A stretch of 64,000 nucleotides of DNA, from the NCBI RefSeq assembly GCF_030160635.1, contig NZ_BSOS01000079.1, forward strand, positions 1 through 64,000, written 5' to 3'. Source of the stretch: Acidocella aquatica (GTDB lineage Bacteria > Pseudomonadota > Alphaproteobacteria > Acetobacterales > Acetobacteraceae). The notes under the pieces were generated by a model. That model was not told the DNA's origin and ran no database searches. It saw nothing but the letters and a program-made list of their open reading frames with translations. Position numbers and translations under genes: made by a program. Shown here piece by piece: positions 46,370-57,113 of this stretch (position 1 is its first letter; each line of letters starts with the position of its first letter).

Positions 46370-47541
46370 AGCCGCTTCGCCAGCCGCACCACCGCCTCGG
46401 TCAGCGCCTCCACCTGCTCCTCGCTATGCGCCGCCGAAAACGTGAACCGAATCCGGCTTGTTCCCACCGGCACCGTGGGCGGACGGATCGCCACGGCCAG
46501 AAACCCTTCCGCCTCCAGCGTCCGCGCCATGCCCATCGCGCGTTCCTCCGCGCCCAAAATCAGCGGCACGATCTGTGTGGTGGAGCCCCCCGTATCCAGC
46601 CCCGCCGCCGCCAATGCTGCCCGAAACCTTGCGCCATGCCGCGCCACCATGTCGCGCGCCGCGCCCAGCTCCGGGATCAGATCCAGCGCCGCATCCATCG
46701 CCCCCAAAACCGCCGGCGGCAGCGCGGTTGCGTAAATCACCCCGCCGCAGCGGTTCACCAGATATTCCCGGAGCGCGCCCGAACACGCCGCATAAGCGCC
46801 AAAACCGCCCAGCCCCTTGCTGAAAGTGCCCATCACCAACGCATTGCGCAGCCCATGGGCCAGGCCAAAGCCGCCCTGGCCCATCACCCCGGTCGCGTGC
46901 GCCTCGTCCAGATATAAAAACGCCCCGTATTTTTCCGCCAGCGCCGCCAGCGCCGCCACATCGGCGCAATCGCCATCCATGCTGAACACGCTCTCGGTGA
47001 TAATCACCCGCGGCCGCGCCAACGCCTCATCGCGCGCCAAAAGCTCCTCCAGATGCCCCAGATCATTATGCCGGAAGCGTATCTGGCGCACCCCCGCCGC
47101 CGCGCAGCCCTGAATCAGGCTCGCGTGGTTCAGCCGGTCGGCATACACCAGCGGCTCGCCCCCCAGCACTTTCGCATCCAGCAGCGCTGGCAGCAGCGTT
47201 ATATTCGCCTGCACGCCTGAGACAAACACCAGCGCGGCTTCAGCCCCCTTGCCGCGCGCGAGCTTCGCCTCGATCTCTCCAAACGGCAGCAAATTCCCAG
47301 AGACCAGCCGCGACGCCCCGGCACCCGCCCCCCAGCGCCGCGCATACTCGCAGGCGCGCTCGATCAACACCGGATGGTGCGAGAGCCCCAGATAATCATT
47401 GGAGGAAAAATCCAGCACCGGCCCGGCGCCGCAATCCACCCGGCCATCGCCTAGCCGGTCGATATCACGCAAACGCCGCCGCCGGCCGATCTTTTCCAGA
47501 TCCTCCAGGCAGCGGCGCCAAGCCTCATCAAAATTGCTCAT
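46366..47541 (-). CDS. bioF: 8-amino-7-oxononanoate synthase
   Basis: PLP enzyme that condenses pimeloyl-ACP with alanine. 391 residues with LDFSSNDYLGLSHHP, GAGASRLVSGN, ALVFVSGVQANI, ESVFSMDGD, LYLDEAHATGVMG and the PLP lysine in MGTFSKGLGGFGAY. AGAAGG lies well placed before ATG 47541. It heads the operon bioF-bioH-like-bioC. A 12-bp palindrome (47559-47570) lies in its upstream gap. Confidence 0.95.
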   Translation of the reverse strand: MSNFDEAWRRCLEDLEKIGRRRRLRDIDRLGDGRVDCGAGPVLDFSSNDYLGLSHHPVLIERACEYARRWGAGAGASRLVSGNLLPFGEIEAKLARGKGAEAALVFVSGVQANITLLPALLDAKVLGGEPLVYADRLNHASLIQGCAAAGVRQIRFRHNDLGHLEELLARDEALARPRVIITESVFSMDGDCADVAALAALAEKYGAFLYLDEAHATGVMGQGGFGLAHGLRNALVMGTFSKGLGGFGAYAACSGALREYLVNRCGGVIYATALPPAVLGAMDAALDLIPELGAARDMVARHGARFRAALAAAGLDTGGSTTQIVPLILGAEERAMGMARTLEAEGFLAVAIRPPTVPVGTSRIRFTFSAAHSEEQVEALTEAVVRLAKRL

Positions 47542-47558
47542 CAGACCTTCTCATGACA

Positions 47559-47570
47559 GCCTGATCAGGC
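47559..47570. promoter_or_regulatory. 12-bp perfect palindrome upstream of bioF
   Basis: GCCTGATCAGGC lies 18 bases before the bioF start and 17 bases after the FKBP stop. It could be an operator or part of a short hairpin. There is no known match. Confidence 0.3.
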
Positions 47571-47586
47571 GTCGAAGAGTCCAGGC

Positions 47587-47952
47587 TTATTTAAAGCTGA
47601 TCAGTTCCACGTCAAAAATCAACGTCGCGCCGGGGGGGATCAACCCGCCCGCGCCGCGCTGGCCATAGCCGTGCTCGGCGGGAAGAATGAGCGTGCGCTG
47701 CCCGCCCACCTGCATGGTGGAAACCCCGATATCCCAACCGGAAATCACCTGGCCGACGCCAAGCTTGAAGCTGAAAGGCTGCCCGCGGTCACGCGAGGAA
47801 TCGAATTTTTTGCCTTTGGCGCCGCCCTCATCGAGCCAGCCGGTGTAATGCACAGTCACCATCTGGCCCTTGGCCGGGCTCTCGCCGGTGCCCACCACAT
47901 GGTCCTGGATTTTAATGCCGGACGGCAGGGTAACGATATTGGATTCTGACAT
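47587..47952 (-). CDS. FKBP-type peptidyl-prolyl isomerase
   Basis: 121 residues, a single FKBP domain with no signal peptide, so cytosolic. Motifs: GQMVTVHYTGWLDEG, GKKFDSSRDRGQPFSFKLGVGQVISGWDIG (split: FDSSRDRGQPFSFKLG, VISGWDIGVSTMQVGG), LILPAEHGYGQRGAGG and IPPGATLIFDVELIS, matching the ligand pocket of human FKBP12-type enzymes. GAGGAGC lies seven bases before the ATG. It lies 45 bases upstream of bioF on the same strand. Confidence 0.93.
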   Translation of the reverse strand: MSESNIVTLPSGIKIQDHVVGTGESPAKGQMVTVHYTGWLDEGGAKGKKFDSSRDRGQPFSFKLGVGQVISGWDIGVSTMQVGGQRTLILPAEHGYGQRGAGGLIPPGATLIFDVELISFK

Positions 47953-48052
47953 GGTTTGCTCCTCAAGCGGTCATTTGCGCCGCCTGGGTAGTCAAAAAAC
48001 CGTCACGCCGCAAATCAGGGGGGCCGCAGCCCCCCTGGCCCGCAAAAACGTC

Positions 48053-48466
48053 TTAGTTCTTGGCGAGGTGGTAACCGGCGGCTTCGGCGGTCTTCTCGCA
48101 GACATACGCGCCGTGCTTGGTCTTGCCGTAATACTTCGAACCCGAAGCATGCAGCACCTTGCTCTTGGTCATGGTGCTCCACACCACGGTGTCACCCGGG
48201 CAGCTCGCCTTTGCGGCGGCTTCGGTCTTAAACTTGTCAGCCTTGGTCAGCTTGGCGGCGGACGCCGGAGCAGCCATCGGAGCGGCCATCGGCGCGGCCG
48301 GGGCAGCCATCGGCGTGGCGGCGGGAGCGGCCATCGGCGTGGCGGCGGGAGCCATGGTGCCAGCAGGAGCGGCAGCGGTCTGCGCCATCGCGAGCGGGGC
48401 CGCGCCCATGGCGCAGGCAAACGTCAGCGCTGGCAGCAGACGACGGGAAATCTGGGTAATCTTCAT
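48053..48466 (-). CDS. Secreted Ala/Pro/Met-rich protein with a conserved Cys domain
   Basis: 137 residues. A signal peptide (RRLLPALTFACAMGAAPLAMAQ) is followed by about 40 residues of imperfect AATPMAAPA repeats, then a lysine-rich linker and a compact domain with CPGDTVVW, SGSKYYGKTKHGAYVCEK and AAGYHLAKN. Similar C-terminal domains (CPGD-x-VVW ... YG-T--G-Y-CE ... AGY) are frequent in secreted or periplasmic proteins of Acetobacteraceae and Burkholderiales; their function is unknown to me. The two cysteines may form a disulfide. AGGAGA precedes the ATG. Confidence 0.72.
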   Translation of the reverse strand: MKITQISRRLLPALTFACAMGAAPLAMAQTAAAPAGTMAPAATPMAAPAATPMAAPAAPMAAPMAAPASAAKLTKADKFKTEAAAKASCPGDTVVWSTMTKSKVLHASGSKYYGKTKHGAYVCEKTAEAAGYHLAKN

Positions 48467-48600
48467 GTGAATTCTCCTGAGTGGGCCGCCAAAAAGCGGT
48501 CCCGGTATTTAGCAATTGAGGCCGCCACCCGCCGGTTTCCCGCACGGATAACGTATCAGCGCCCTATGCCGTTCCACCCCGCGCCGCAAGGCGAACAGAG

Positions 48601-49893
<1,293 letters not shown>

Positions 49894-49914
49894 TCTCCGC
49901 GATCGCCGTTGCTC

Positions 49915-49944
49915 GCCGCATCATGCGAATTCGCGTGATGCGGC
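49915..49944. repeat. 30-bp near-perfect palindrome downstream of the aminotransferase
   Basis: GCCGCATCATGCGAA and TTCGCGTGATGCGGC are complementary except for two G-U-type positions. The centre is an EcoRI-like GAATTC. There is no T run, so it is either a weak terminator or a protein site upstream of groESL. Confidence 0.5.
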
Positions 49945-49976
49945 TGCTCGCAATCAGATGCCAGGCGCCAATAATC

Positions 49977-50005
49977 TTGACTTCCATCCGCCCTCCCCTT
50001 AGAAG
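49977..50005 (+). promoter_or_regulatory. Putative groESL promoter
   Basis: TTGACT (49977-49982), 17 bases, TAGAAG (50000-50005) directly in front of the CIRCE operator. CTTG-acttcc with CCCCTT could also be read as a heat-shock sigma-32-type promoter. Confidence 0.4.
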
Positions 50006-50006
50006 G

Positions 50007-50033
50007 CTGGCACTCTCCATAGGGGAGTGCTAG
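50007..50033 (+). promoter_or_regulatory. CIRCE operator (HrcA binding site) of groESL
   Basis: CTGGCACTC-N9-GAGTGCTAG matches the CIRCE inverted repeat (TTAGCACTC-N9-GAGTGCTAA) except at outer positions. It lies 74 bases before groES and directly after the promoter-like hexamers. This predicts heat-inducible repression by HrcA. Confidence 0.88.
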
Positions 50034-50106
50034 CAACCGCGGTGCCGCGTGCCGGGCCGGGCAGGTTGTTAAGCTTTTAAGACTTATTAGTTTAGGAGCG
50101 ATCCCG

Positions 50107-50424
50107 ATGGCGAAATTCCGCCCATTGCACGACCGCGTTGTGGTCCGCCGGCTTAACGCCGAAGAGAAGACCGCAGGCGGCATCATCATCCCCGACACCG
50201 CCAAGGAAAAGCCGATGGAAGGCGAAGTCGTCGCCGCCGGTGCTGGCGCGCGTAACGAAGCCGGCGCCATCGTGGCCCTGGACGTCAAGGCGGGTGACCG
50301 CGTTCTGTTCGGCAAATGGTCCGGCACCGAAGTCAAGATCGACGGTGAAGACCTGCTGATCATGAAGGAATCCGACATTCTCGGCATCATCGAGGCGCCT
50401 GCCGCCCCGAAGAAAAAAGCCTGA
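50107..50424 (+). CDS. groES: Co-chaperonin GroES
   Basis: 105 residues forming the heptameric lid of GroEL. Motifs: [33 protein letters not shown] (split: [27 protein letters not shown], the mobile loop), [26 protein letters not shown] and [21 protein letters not shown] precedes the ATG. groEL follows after 86 bases. CIRCE lies upstream. Confidence 0.98.
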   Translation: MAKFRPLHDRVVVRRLNAEEKTAGGIIIPDTAKEKPMEGEVVAAGAGARNEAGAIVALDVKAGDRVLFGKWSGTEVKIDGEDLLIMKESDILGIIEAPAAPKKKA

Positions 50425-50495
50425 TCCCCGCGTCCCGATGACATTGCGGCAACGCCGCGAAGTCTGAATCGGGGCGCTCAGTATTTAATCAATAA

Positions 50496-52163
<1,668 letters not shown>

Positions 52164-52168
52164 AGCCT

Positions 52169-52257
52169 GATCGTTTGAGGCTGCCGCGTGCAAGCGTGGC
52201 AGCCGAAAGCGTAAATCAGCCTTTTAGAGTGTCTTTCATCCGATGAAAAACACTCTA
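52169..52257. repeat. Intergenic palindromic element, copy C
   Basis: GATCGTTTGAGG (52169-52180) and GCCGAAAGCGTAAATC (52202-52217) are shared with copy A. Between them GGCTGCC and GGCAGCC close a hairpin (52179-52204). A second hairpin follows: TAGAGTGTCTTTCATC (52225-52240) pairs with GATGAAAAACACTCTA (52242-52257), 15 of 16 positions. The order and the TAGAG foot match copy A although the stem sequence differs. Confidence 0.65.
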
Positions 52258-52269
52258 ACTTTTTTTGAG

Positions 52270-52329
52270 CGAGCAATTTCAATCATCTGATATGAACCGG
52301 CCGGTTCATATCAGATGATTATTGCTCTA
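52270..52329. repeat. Long palindrome with a perfect 40-bp core
   Basis: AATCATCTGATATGAACCGG (52281-52300) is followed directly by its exact reverse complement (52301-52320). Flanking GAGCAAT and ATTGCTC extend the stem by seven pairs, with three unpaired bases on the left. The right edge reads ATTGCTCTAG, the inverse of the CTAGAGCAAT that opens the element at 56980. It is far longer than a terminator needs and lacks a T run. Confidence 0.9.
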
Positions 52330-52357
52330 GTCAGCCTGTAACGTTTGGACCAAAAAG

Positions 52358-52389
52358 AAAGCCCCGGAGGAAACTCCGGGGCTTTTTTT
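52358..52389. terminator. Terminator between groEL and the CobW-family gene
   Basis: GCCCCGGAG-GAAA-CTCCGGGGC with TTTTTTT on the plus side and a run of As on the other side. It can end groESL, and in reverse the convergent CobW-family gene (stop at 52415). Confidence 0.92.
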
Positions 52390-52414
52390 ATCACCGCGCC
52401 CGCGGGCGGCGCGC

Positions 52415-53377
52415 TCAGGCCGCGCAGCTCTCGAACCCGCGCCGCAGTTGCGGCCGGTTCAAATCCCGCCCGATGAAGACAATCCGGCTGGTACGTTTCT
52501 CGCCCGCTTTCCATGGGCTGATAAAATCACCATCCGCGATCATATGCACCGCCTGAAACGCAAACCGCCGGTCCTCGTTCTTATACGCCAAAATCCCCTT
52601 GGTCCGCAGCAAATTGGCCCCTTGCGTCTGCAATATATGCCCGATCCAGGTCTGGAATTTCTCCGCATCCAGCGGTGCGGCGCATTCCAGCGAGATACTC
52701 GTCAGATGTTCGTTATGCGTATGCTCTGACTCCTCATCCAGAAAATCCGGCACGCTTTCCAGCACGCGTTGCAGATCAAACGCATTCAGCCCGAGCAGTT
52801 TATCAATCGCCACATCCCCGCGCGTCGCATGATGAATTTCGGCGAACCGGTTGATGCTCCTGATCCGCGCCTCAACCTTCGCCAGCTCCTCCGGGCTCAC
52901 CAGATCGAGCTTGTTCAGCACGATCACATCGGCAAACGCCACCTGGTCGGCCGCTTCCGGCGAATCCTCAAGCCGGGCCAGAAAATGCCTGGCATCCACC
53001 ACGGTCACAATCGCATCCAGCCGTGTCTTCGCCTTCACATCCTCATCGACGAAAAACGTCTGCGCCACAGGCGCGGGGTTCGCCAGGCCCGTGGTCTCCA
53101 CGATGATGCCGTCAAATTTGTCCGTCCGCTTCATCAGCCCGTTGACGATGCGGATCAGATCGCCGCGCACCGTGCAGCAGATGCAGCCGTTGTTCATCTC
53201 GAACACTTCTTCATCCGTATCGACCACGAGGTCGTTATCCACCCCCAGCTCACCAAATTCATTGATGATCACGGCGTATTTTTTGCCATGCTGCTCGGTC
53301 AGAATCCGGTTCAGCAGCGTCGTCTTGCCCGCCCCCAGATAGCCGGTGAGCACGGTCACGGGAATCAAATCAGCCAT
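52415..53377 (-). CDS. CobW/COG0523 family GTPase (metal chaperone)
   Basis: 320 residues from ATG 53377. G3E GTPase with Walker [15 protein letters not shown] (10-23), the metal-binding [13 protein letters not shown] (Cys 65, 67, 68), [20 protein letters not shown] and the C-terminal CobW_C domain ([49 protein letters not shown]). A His-rich [11 protein letters not shown] loop is typical. Members deliver zinc, cobalt or iron to enzymes; no cobalamin or zinc-uptake gene is nearby to settle which. The upstream 46 bases contain CTATATAG but no clear Zur box. Confidence 0.9.
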   Translation of the reverse strand: MADLIPVTVLTGYLGAGKTTLLNRILTEQHGKKYAVIINEFGELGVDNDLVVDTDEEVFEMNNGCICCTVRGDLIRIVNGLMKRTDKFDGIIVETTGLANPAPVAQTFFVDEDVKAKTRLDAIVTVVDARHFLARLEDSPEAADQVAFADVIVLNKLDLVSPEELAKVEARIRSINRFAEIHHATRGDVAIDKLLGLNAFDLQRVLESVPDFLDEESEHTHNEHLTSISLECAAPLDAEKFQTWIGHILQTQGANLLRTKGILAYKNEDRRFAFQAVHMIADGDFISPWKAGEKRTSRIVFIGRDLNRPQLRRGFESCAA

Positions 53378-53423
53378 ATTCAAAAATCCACCCTCATTGC
53401 GTTGGACCACTATATAGGTGTTT

Positions 53424-54470
53424 TTAGCGCAAAACATCCGGCCAGGGATAATCACCCGGCGCGACACGGCCAAAGGCCGCCTCCACCACATATTCGGCAA
53501 CCCGCCGCTCGTTGAACAGCTCGATATATTTCGCCCGCCCCGCCGCCGCCGCCGCCATGCGCGCAACCGGCGCCGCCGCGTAGAATTTCAGCTTTCCGGC
53601 CAATTCCTCCATCGAGGAGAAAAAGATCATCTCATCGTCTGAGAACAATTGGTCATACCCGGTCTGCCGTTCGATCGCGGCAAGCAGCCCGTTGCCCATC
53701 AGATGCGCCAGCCGGTCCGAGCTGTAGAGAAAATAATCGCTGCGGCGGCTGATGTTCAGCCCAATCCCCGCCTGCTCCAGCCCATCCTGATACGCCGCGC
53801 CAAACAGCAGTTTCTGGCCGAACATCCCCGGCGTCAAAATGCTCACCCCCGGCGCTTGCGCGCGCAGCGCTTGCGTAAACGCTTCCATATCCCAGGACTG
53901 GCCGCACACCACCCGCAGCGGCCGGTGCGGGTTGCCGCAGGCGTAAATCACATCAAACGCCGGCGCCGCCACCTGGTCCATCCGCGCGCGCTCAACGGAT
54001 ACATCCACCGGATTCGGCAAAAACCCGGCCAGCCGGCCCGGCCTGCGGAATTGCTCCAGCGCCGGCCCGGCGGTGGAAATCAGCGTTGCGTCCACCACAT
54101 CGATCGTATTCAGAATCCGCGCCACATTCCCCGGCTCGAACAACGGGTCCACATTCCACTGCACCACCCGCAGTTGCGGCAAATCCGCCCGAATCGCGGC
54201 AATCGTCTCCGCCCAGATCATATCCGCATGGCCCAGCACCAGCAGGTCCGGCCGGTGCTCGCGGCAGAACTCGCGCAACACCTGGTTGGCCGTGCGCCGC
54301 CCCAGCCGGTAATGCCCAAAGCCCGCCGCCCGGGCGATATCGCGGTCAGAAAGGTTGAACACCGCATGGCCATTACGGGTGAAGCCATTGGAAAGCTTGA
54401 TCTCCACTGAATGCTGATTGCGCCGGCTCAGCGAGACTGGGAAATACGCAACATGAACAATCCGCAGCAT
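53424..54470 (-). CDS. Glycosyltransferase (CgeB-like, GT4-type fold)
   Basis: 348 residues. It begins [29 protein letters not shown] (a GT-B N-terminal strand and helix), with [30 protein letters not shown], a central [10 protein letters not shown] and a C-terminal region [33 protein letters not shown], which resembles the CgeB-like donor-binding block where a Glu follows the helix. It probably adds a sugar to a cell-surface glycan. It is the third gene of the minus-strand set GT4 (56 kb), O-antigen ligase (55 kb), this gene. Substrate unknown. Confidence 0.78.
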   Translation of the reverse strand: MLRIVHVAYFPVSLSRRNQHSVEIKLSNGFTRNGHAVFNLSDRDIARAAGFGHYRLGRRTANQVLREFCREHRPDLLVLGHADMIWAETIAAIRADLPQLRVVQWNVDPLFEPGNVARILNTIDVVDATLISTAGPALEQFRRPGRLAGFLPNPVDVSVERARMDQVAAPAFDVIYACGNPHRPLRVVCGQSWDMEAFTQALRAQAPGVSILTPGMFGQKLLFGAAYQDGLEQAGIGLNISRRSDYFLYSSDRLAHLMGNGLLAAIERQTGYDQLFSDDEMIFFSSMEELAGKLKFYAAAPVARMAAAAAGRAKYIELFNERRVAEYVVEAAFGRVAPGDYPWPDVLR

Positions 54471-54541
54471 CGCGCCTATTCCCGCCTCAAATTAGCGGGA
54501 AACTCCAAAAAAATGCACTCATGCGGTGGAAATCTGACCAT

Positions 54542-55855
54542 TTAGCCGAGGTGCCGTAGCGGCTTGGATGTGTCAACCGGCAAACGCCTCCCCCAGCTGG
54601 TCACCGCCTCTTCCCTTGCCGCCAGCGCCAGCCCGAACACAAAAAACAGCCAGCCGGACATATATAAAATCGGAAACTCGTCGGCCGAGCCAAACGGCCA
54701 CACGAAGGTGACAACCGCAATCAGCAGCCCCACCCGCAACGGCTCCGGCCTGCCCCAGAGTCCGCGGGCCAGCGTGGCCAGCCATACCGCAATCATGCCA
54801 ACAAACAGGCCCACCCCGGGAATCCCCGCATCCACGAACGCCTGGAAGTAGAAATTATGCGGATGCAGATTGCACGCCCCCAGCCCAAGCGCGGTCGGCG
54901 CAATGCCCAGCGCCGGCAACCCGCCGCCAAAGCGCGCCAGTGGGCACAACACGCGGAAACCATTATACCCCCAGCCATGCCAGGGCGACTGCAACCCCAT
55001 CACGCTCGCGCGGGTGAACAATTCGCCATAAGGGCTGAGCGTGAAATGGCGCAGATTAACATATGTCTCGCCGACCAGCTTGGCGTAGGTCGGCGGCGAG
55101 ATCACCGGCGTCGCCAGCAGCACCGCCCCCGCCACCAGCACCAGCACCAGCACCACCCGGCGCAGTTGCGGCACCAGCAACGCCGTCCCCGCCAAGCCAA
55201 CCGCGCTCAACACCACGCCCATGCGCTGGCCGATCAACACGGCGGTCACCACCCCCAGCGCCGCGAGCCCAACCGCCCCCGCGCGCCAGCCCACCCCGCG
55301 CCACCCGGCCCCCCGCCTGCCCAGCATCGCCAAAACCGGCGGCAGCATGGTGGCAAACAGCAGATGCGCATAAAGCGCTCCGGCGCGGGGCCGGCGGAAC
55401 GGCCCGGTCAGCGAGCCGTCGCTCCAGCGATGATCGCCAAACAGATTGCTGCCGGTGAGATATTGCTGCCAGGCCTCCAGGCCAATCCATACCGATGATG
55501 CCGCCAGCATCCACCAGGCCGCCCGCCGCGCGCCCGGCGTGCTCAGCACCCAGCCCTGCAACGCCGCCGTTAACACAAAAAACCGTGGAATCACCAGCGC
55601 CTGCATAAAGCCCATGCGCCAGCCCGCCCCGCCGGTCCCCAGCAAGGGCAGCGGCAGCGAGCACAGCAGCAGCCAGCCCCACCACAGCATCGCGGCCAAG
55701 AACCAGGGCTGACGCGCCCAGGCAAAGCCCCGCCCCCGCGCGGATTCGAGCAGAAACAAAACATCCACCAGGCCGATGCAGATTTCCGCCAGCACCCAGG
55801 CATGCAACAGGCCCAACGGAACAATCAGCGCCGCGCCCAGCGCAGCCTTGCGCAT
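54542..55855 (-). CDS. O-antigen ligase / polymerase family (Wzy_C) membrane protein
   Basis: 437 residues from ATG 55855, four bases after the stop of the upstream gene; a GTG at 55870 would overlap that gene instead. About ten to twelve membrane helices with a large periplasmic loop. The diagnostic stretch includes GPFRRPRAGALYAHLLF and, later, NLHPHNFYFQAFVDAGIPGVGLF, where the H-x-H-N motif is the conserved Wzy_C/WaaL signature. It would join O-antigen to lipid A core or polymerise repeat units in the periplasm. The neighbours are two glycosyltransferases. Confidence 0.85.
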   Translation of the reverse strand: MRKAALGAALIVPLGLLHAWVLAEICIGLVDVLFLLESARGRGFAWARQPWFLAAMLWWGWLLLCSLPLPLLGTGGAGWRMGFMQALVIPRFFVLTAALQGWVLSTPGARRAAWWMLAASSVWIGLEAWQQYLTGSNLFGDHRWSDGSLTGPFRRPRAGALYAHLLFATMLPPVLAMLGRRGAGWRGVGWRAGAVGLAALGVVTAVLIGQRMGVVLSAVGLAGTALLVPQLRRVVLVLVLVAGAVLLATPVISPPTYAKLVGETYVNLRHFTLSPYGELFTRASVMGLQSPWHGWGYNGFRVLCPLARFGGGLPALGIAPTALGLGACNLHPHNFYFQAFVDAGIPGVGLFVGMIAVWLATLARGLWGRPEPLRVGLLIAVVTFVWPFGSADEFPILYMSGWLFFVFGLALAAREEAVTSWGRRLPVDTSKPLRHLG

Positions 55856-55859
55856 CCGC

Positions 55860-56927
55860 TCAGAGCGCACGCGCGGCCGCTCCGCCGGTTTCGCGGGCCG
55901 CCATCAACCCCTGATAATAATCGATCCATTGGCGCGTCACCGCCTCGCGGGTGAACCCGGCCAGATATTCCGCATGGCCCTGCGCCGCGATTTTCTCGCG
56001 CAACGCCTTGTCATCCAGCACCTCGCGGATCGCCACGGCCAGCGCCGCGCTGTCATTCACCGGCACCAGCATGCCGTTTTCGCCATTGCGGATATAGGCG
56101 CGGGGCCCGTCGCTGTCGCAGGCGACAAAGGGCGTCCCCGCCTGCCACGCATCCAGAATCACGGTCCCGAACGGCTCATAGCGTGAGGGCAGGACACATA
56201 CATCGGCGGCGCGCAGCAAGGCCCCGCGGTCAGTCCGCCAGCCCAAAAACCGCACCTGACCCGCCACGTTGAGGGTTTCCGCCAAAGCCTGCAGCTCAGC
56301 CAAAATCGGCCCGTCGCCCGCGACCCACAACACGCAGTCCGGCAAAAACGGCAGGGCATGCAGCATGGTGTCCAGCCCCTTCACCGGATGCAGCCGCGAG
56401 AGCGTGAGCAGCACCCGCGCCTCCGGCCGGGTCACCAGCGCCGCGCGGTCAATCGCCGGGGCGTCATCCACCGTGGGAAACGTCGGGATATAGGCGGCCT
56501 GTTCCGGCGCCACGCCGTTTTCGCGCATGTGGCGCACCAGATCGCGCGTCACGCCCACAAAACGGGTGCAATGCCCAAAATACCGCAGCTCCTCATAATC
56601 GCCGAACCAGCCGATCACCTCCGCCCGCTGGCGCGCCGAGGCGGGCACCAGGCTCGCGGCCCGGCGCATCCAGCAATGGATGATGTCGGGTTTTTCACGC
56701 GCGATCAGTCGGCGCATCCGCCACCATTGCAGCGGGCGGATCGGATCGCCCAGCACCCCCGGCGCCATGCGCAGCCCGGCCTGCTCCAACTCCCTGGCGC
56801 GCGGCGCATCGGGGCGCATGACCACGCATTGGTCAACCCCCGCCTCGTGCAGGCTGAGCATCACATCGGTCGAGTACAACTCGGCCCCGCCATTGCCCTT
56901 GCCCGCCATCACATGCAGAACGCGCAT
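55860..56927 (-). CDS. Group 1 (GT4) glycosyltransferase
   Basis: 355 residues with the GT-B fold: VLHVMAGKGNGGAELYSTDVM at the N-terminus, DIIHCWMRRAASLVP, RVLLTLSRLHPVKGLDTMLHALPFL, VLWVAGDGPILAELQALAE, VRFLGWRTDRGALLRAADVCVLPSRYEPFGTVILDAWQAGTPFVACD (E-x7-E motif in split form: SRYEPFGTVILDAWQAG). It probably transfers a hexose in lipopolysaccharide or capsule synthesis. It heads the three-gene glycan operon. AGGGG precedes ATG 56927. Confidence 0.88.
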   Translation of the reverse strand: MRVLHVMAGKGNGGAELYSTDVMLSLHEAGVDQCVVMRPDAPRARELEQAGLRMAPGVLGDPIRPLQWWRMRRLIAREKPDIIHCWMRRAASLVPASARQRAEVIGWFGDYEELRYFGHCTRFVGVTRDLVRHMRENGVAPEQAAYIPTFPTVDDAPAIDRAALVTRPEARVLLTLSRLHPVKGLDTMLHALPFLPDCVLWVAGDGPILAELQALAETLNVAGQVRFLGWRTDRGALLRAADVCVLPSRYEPFGTVILDAWQAGTPFVACDSDGPRAYIRNGENGMLVPVNDSAALAVAIREVLDDKALREKIAAQGHAEYLAGFTREAVTRQWIDYYQGLMAARETGGAAARAL

Positions 56928-56979
56928 TCAAAAACCCCTGCAAAAAAAGCCGGTCAAGGCCGCTTGGTGCCGTGCCTTA

Positions 56980-57019
56980 CTAGAGCAATATCCGATCAAA
57001 TGGAATCATTTGATCGGAT
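56980..57019. repeat. CTAGAGC-type palindromic element, copy D1
   Basis: CTAGAGCAAT is followed by a perfect 13-bp hairpin, ATCCGATCAAATG (56990-57002) and CATTTGATCGGAT (57007-57019), around GAAT. It starts with the same ten bases that end, inverted, the 52270-52329 palindrome. Confidence 0.75.
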
Positions 57020-57043
57020 AAATTTGTTCACCAAAACAAAGAG

Positions 57044-57113
57044 CTAGAGCATTTTCGGTAAGACTATACGCAGGGAAAATACGCTCGCAGATGCCCGCCT
57101 TCACAAATGCTCA
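57044..57113. repeat. CTAGAGC-type palindromic element, copy D2
   Basis: CTAGAGCATTTTC at 57044 is mirrored by AAATGCTCAG near 57104-57113, giving terminal inverted repeats about 70 bp apart. Inside, ATTTTC (57051-57056) can pair with GAAAAT (57075-57080). The right end overlaps the stop codon of phaC. Confidence 0.5.

Noticed and set aside
53378..53423. Zur box before the CobW-family gene
   Set aside because: The AT-rich CTATATAG core is palindromic over only eight bases and lacks the flanking arms of a Zur site.
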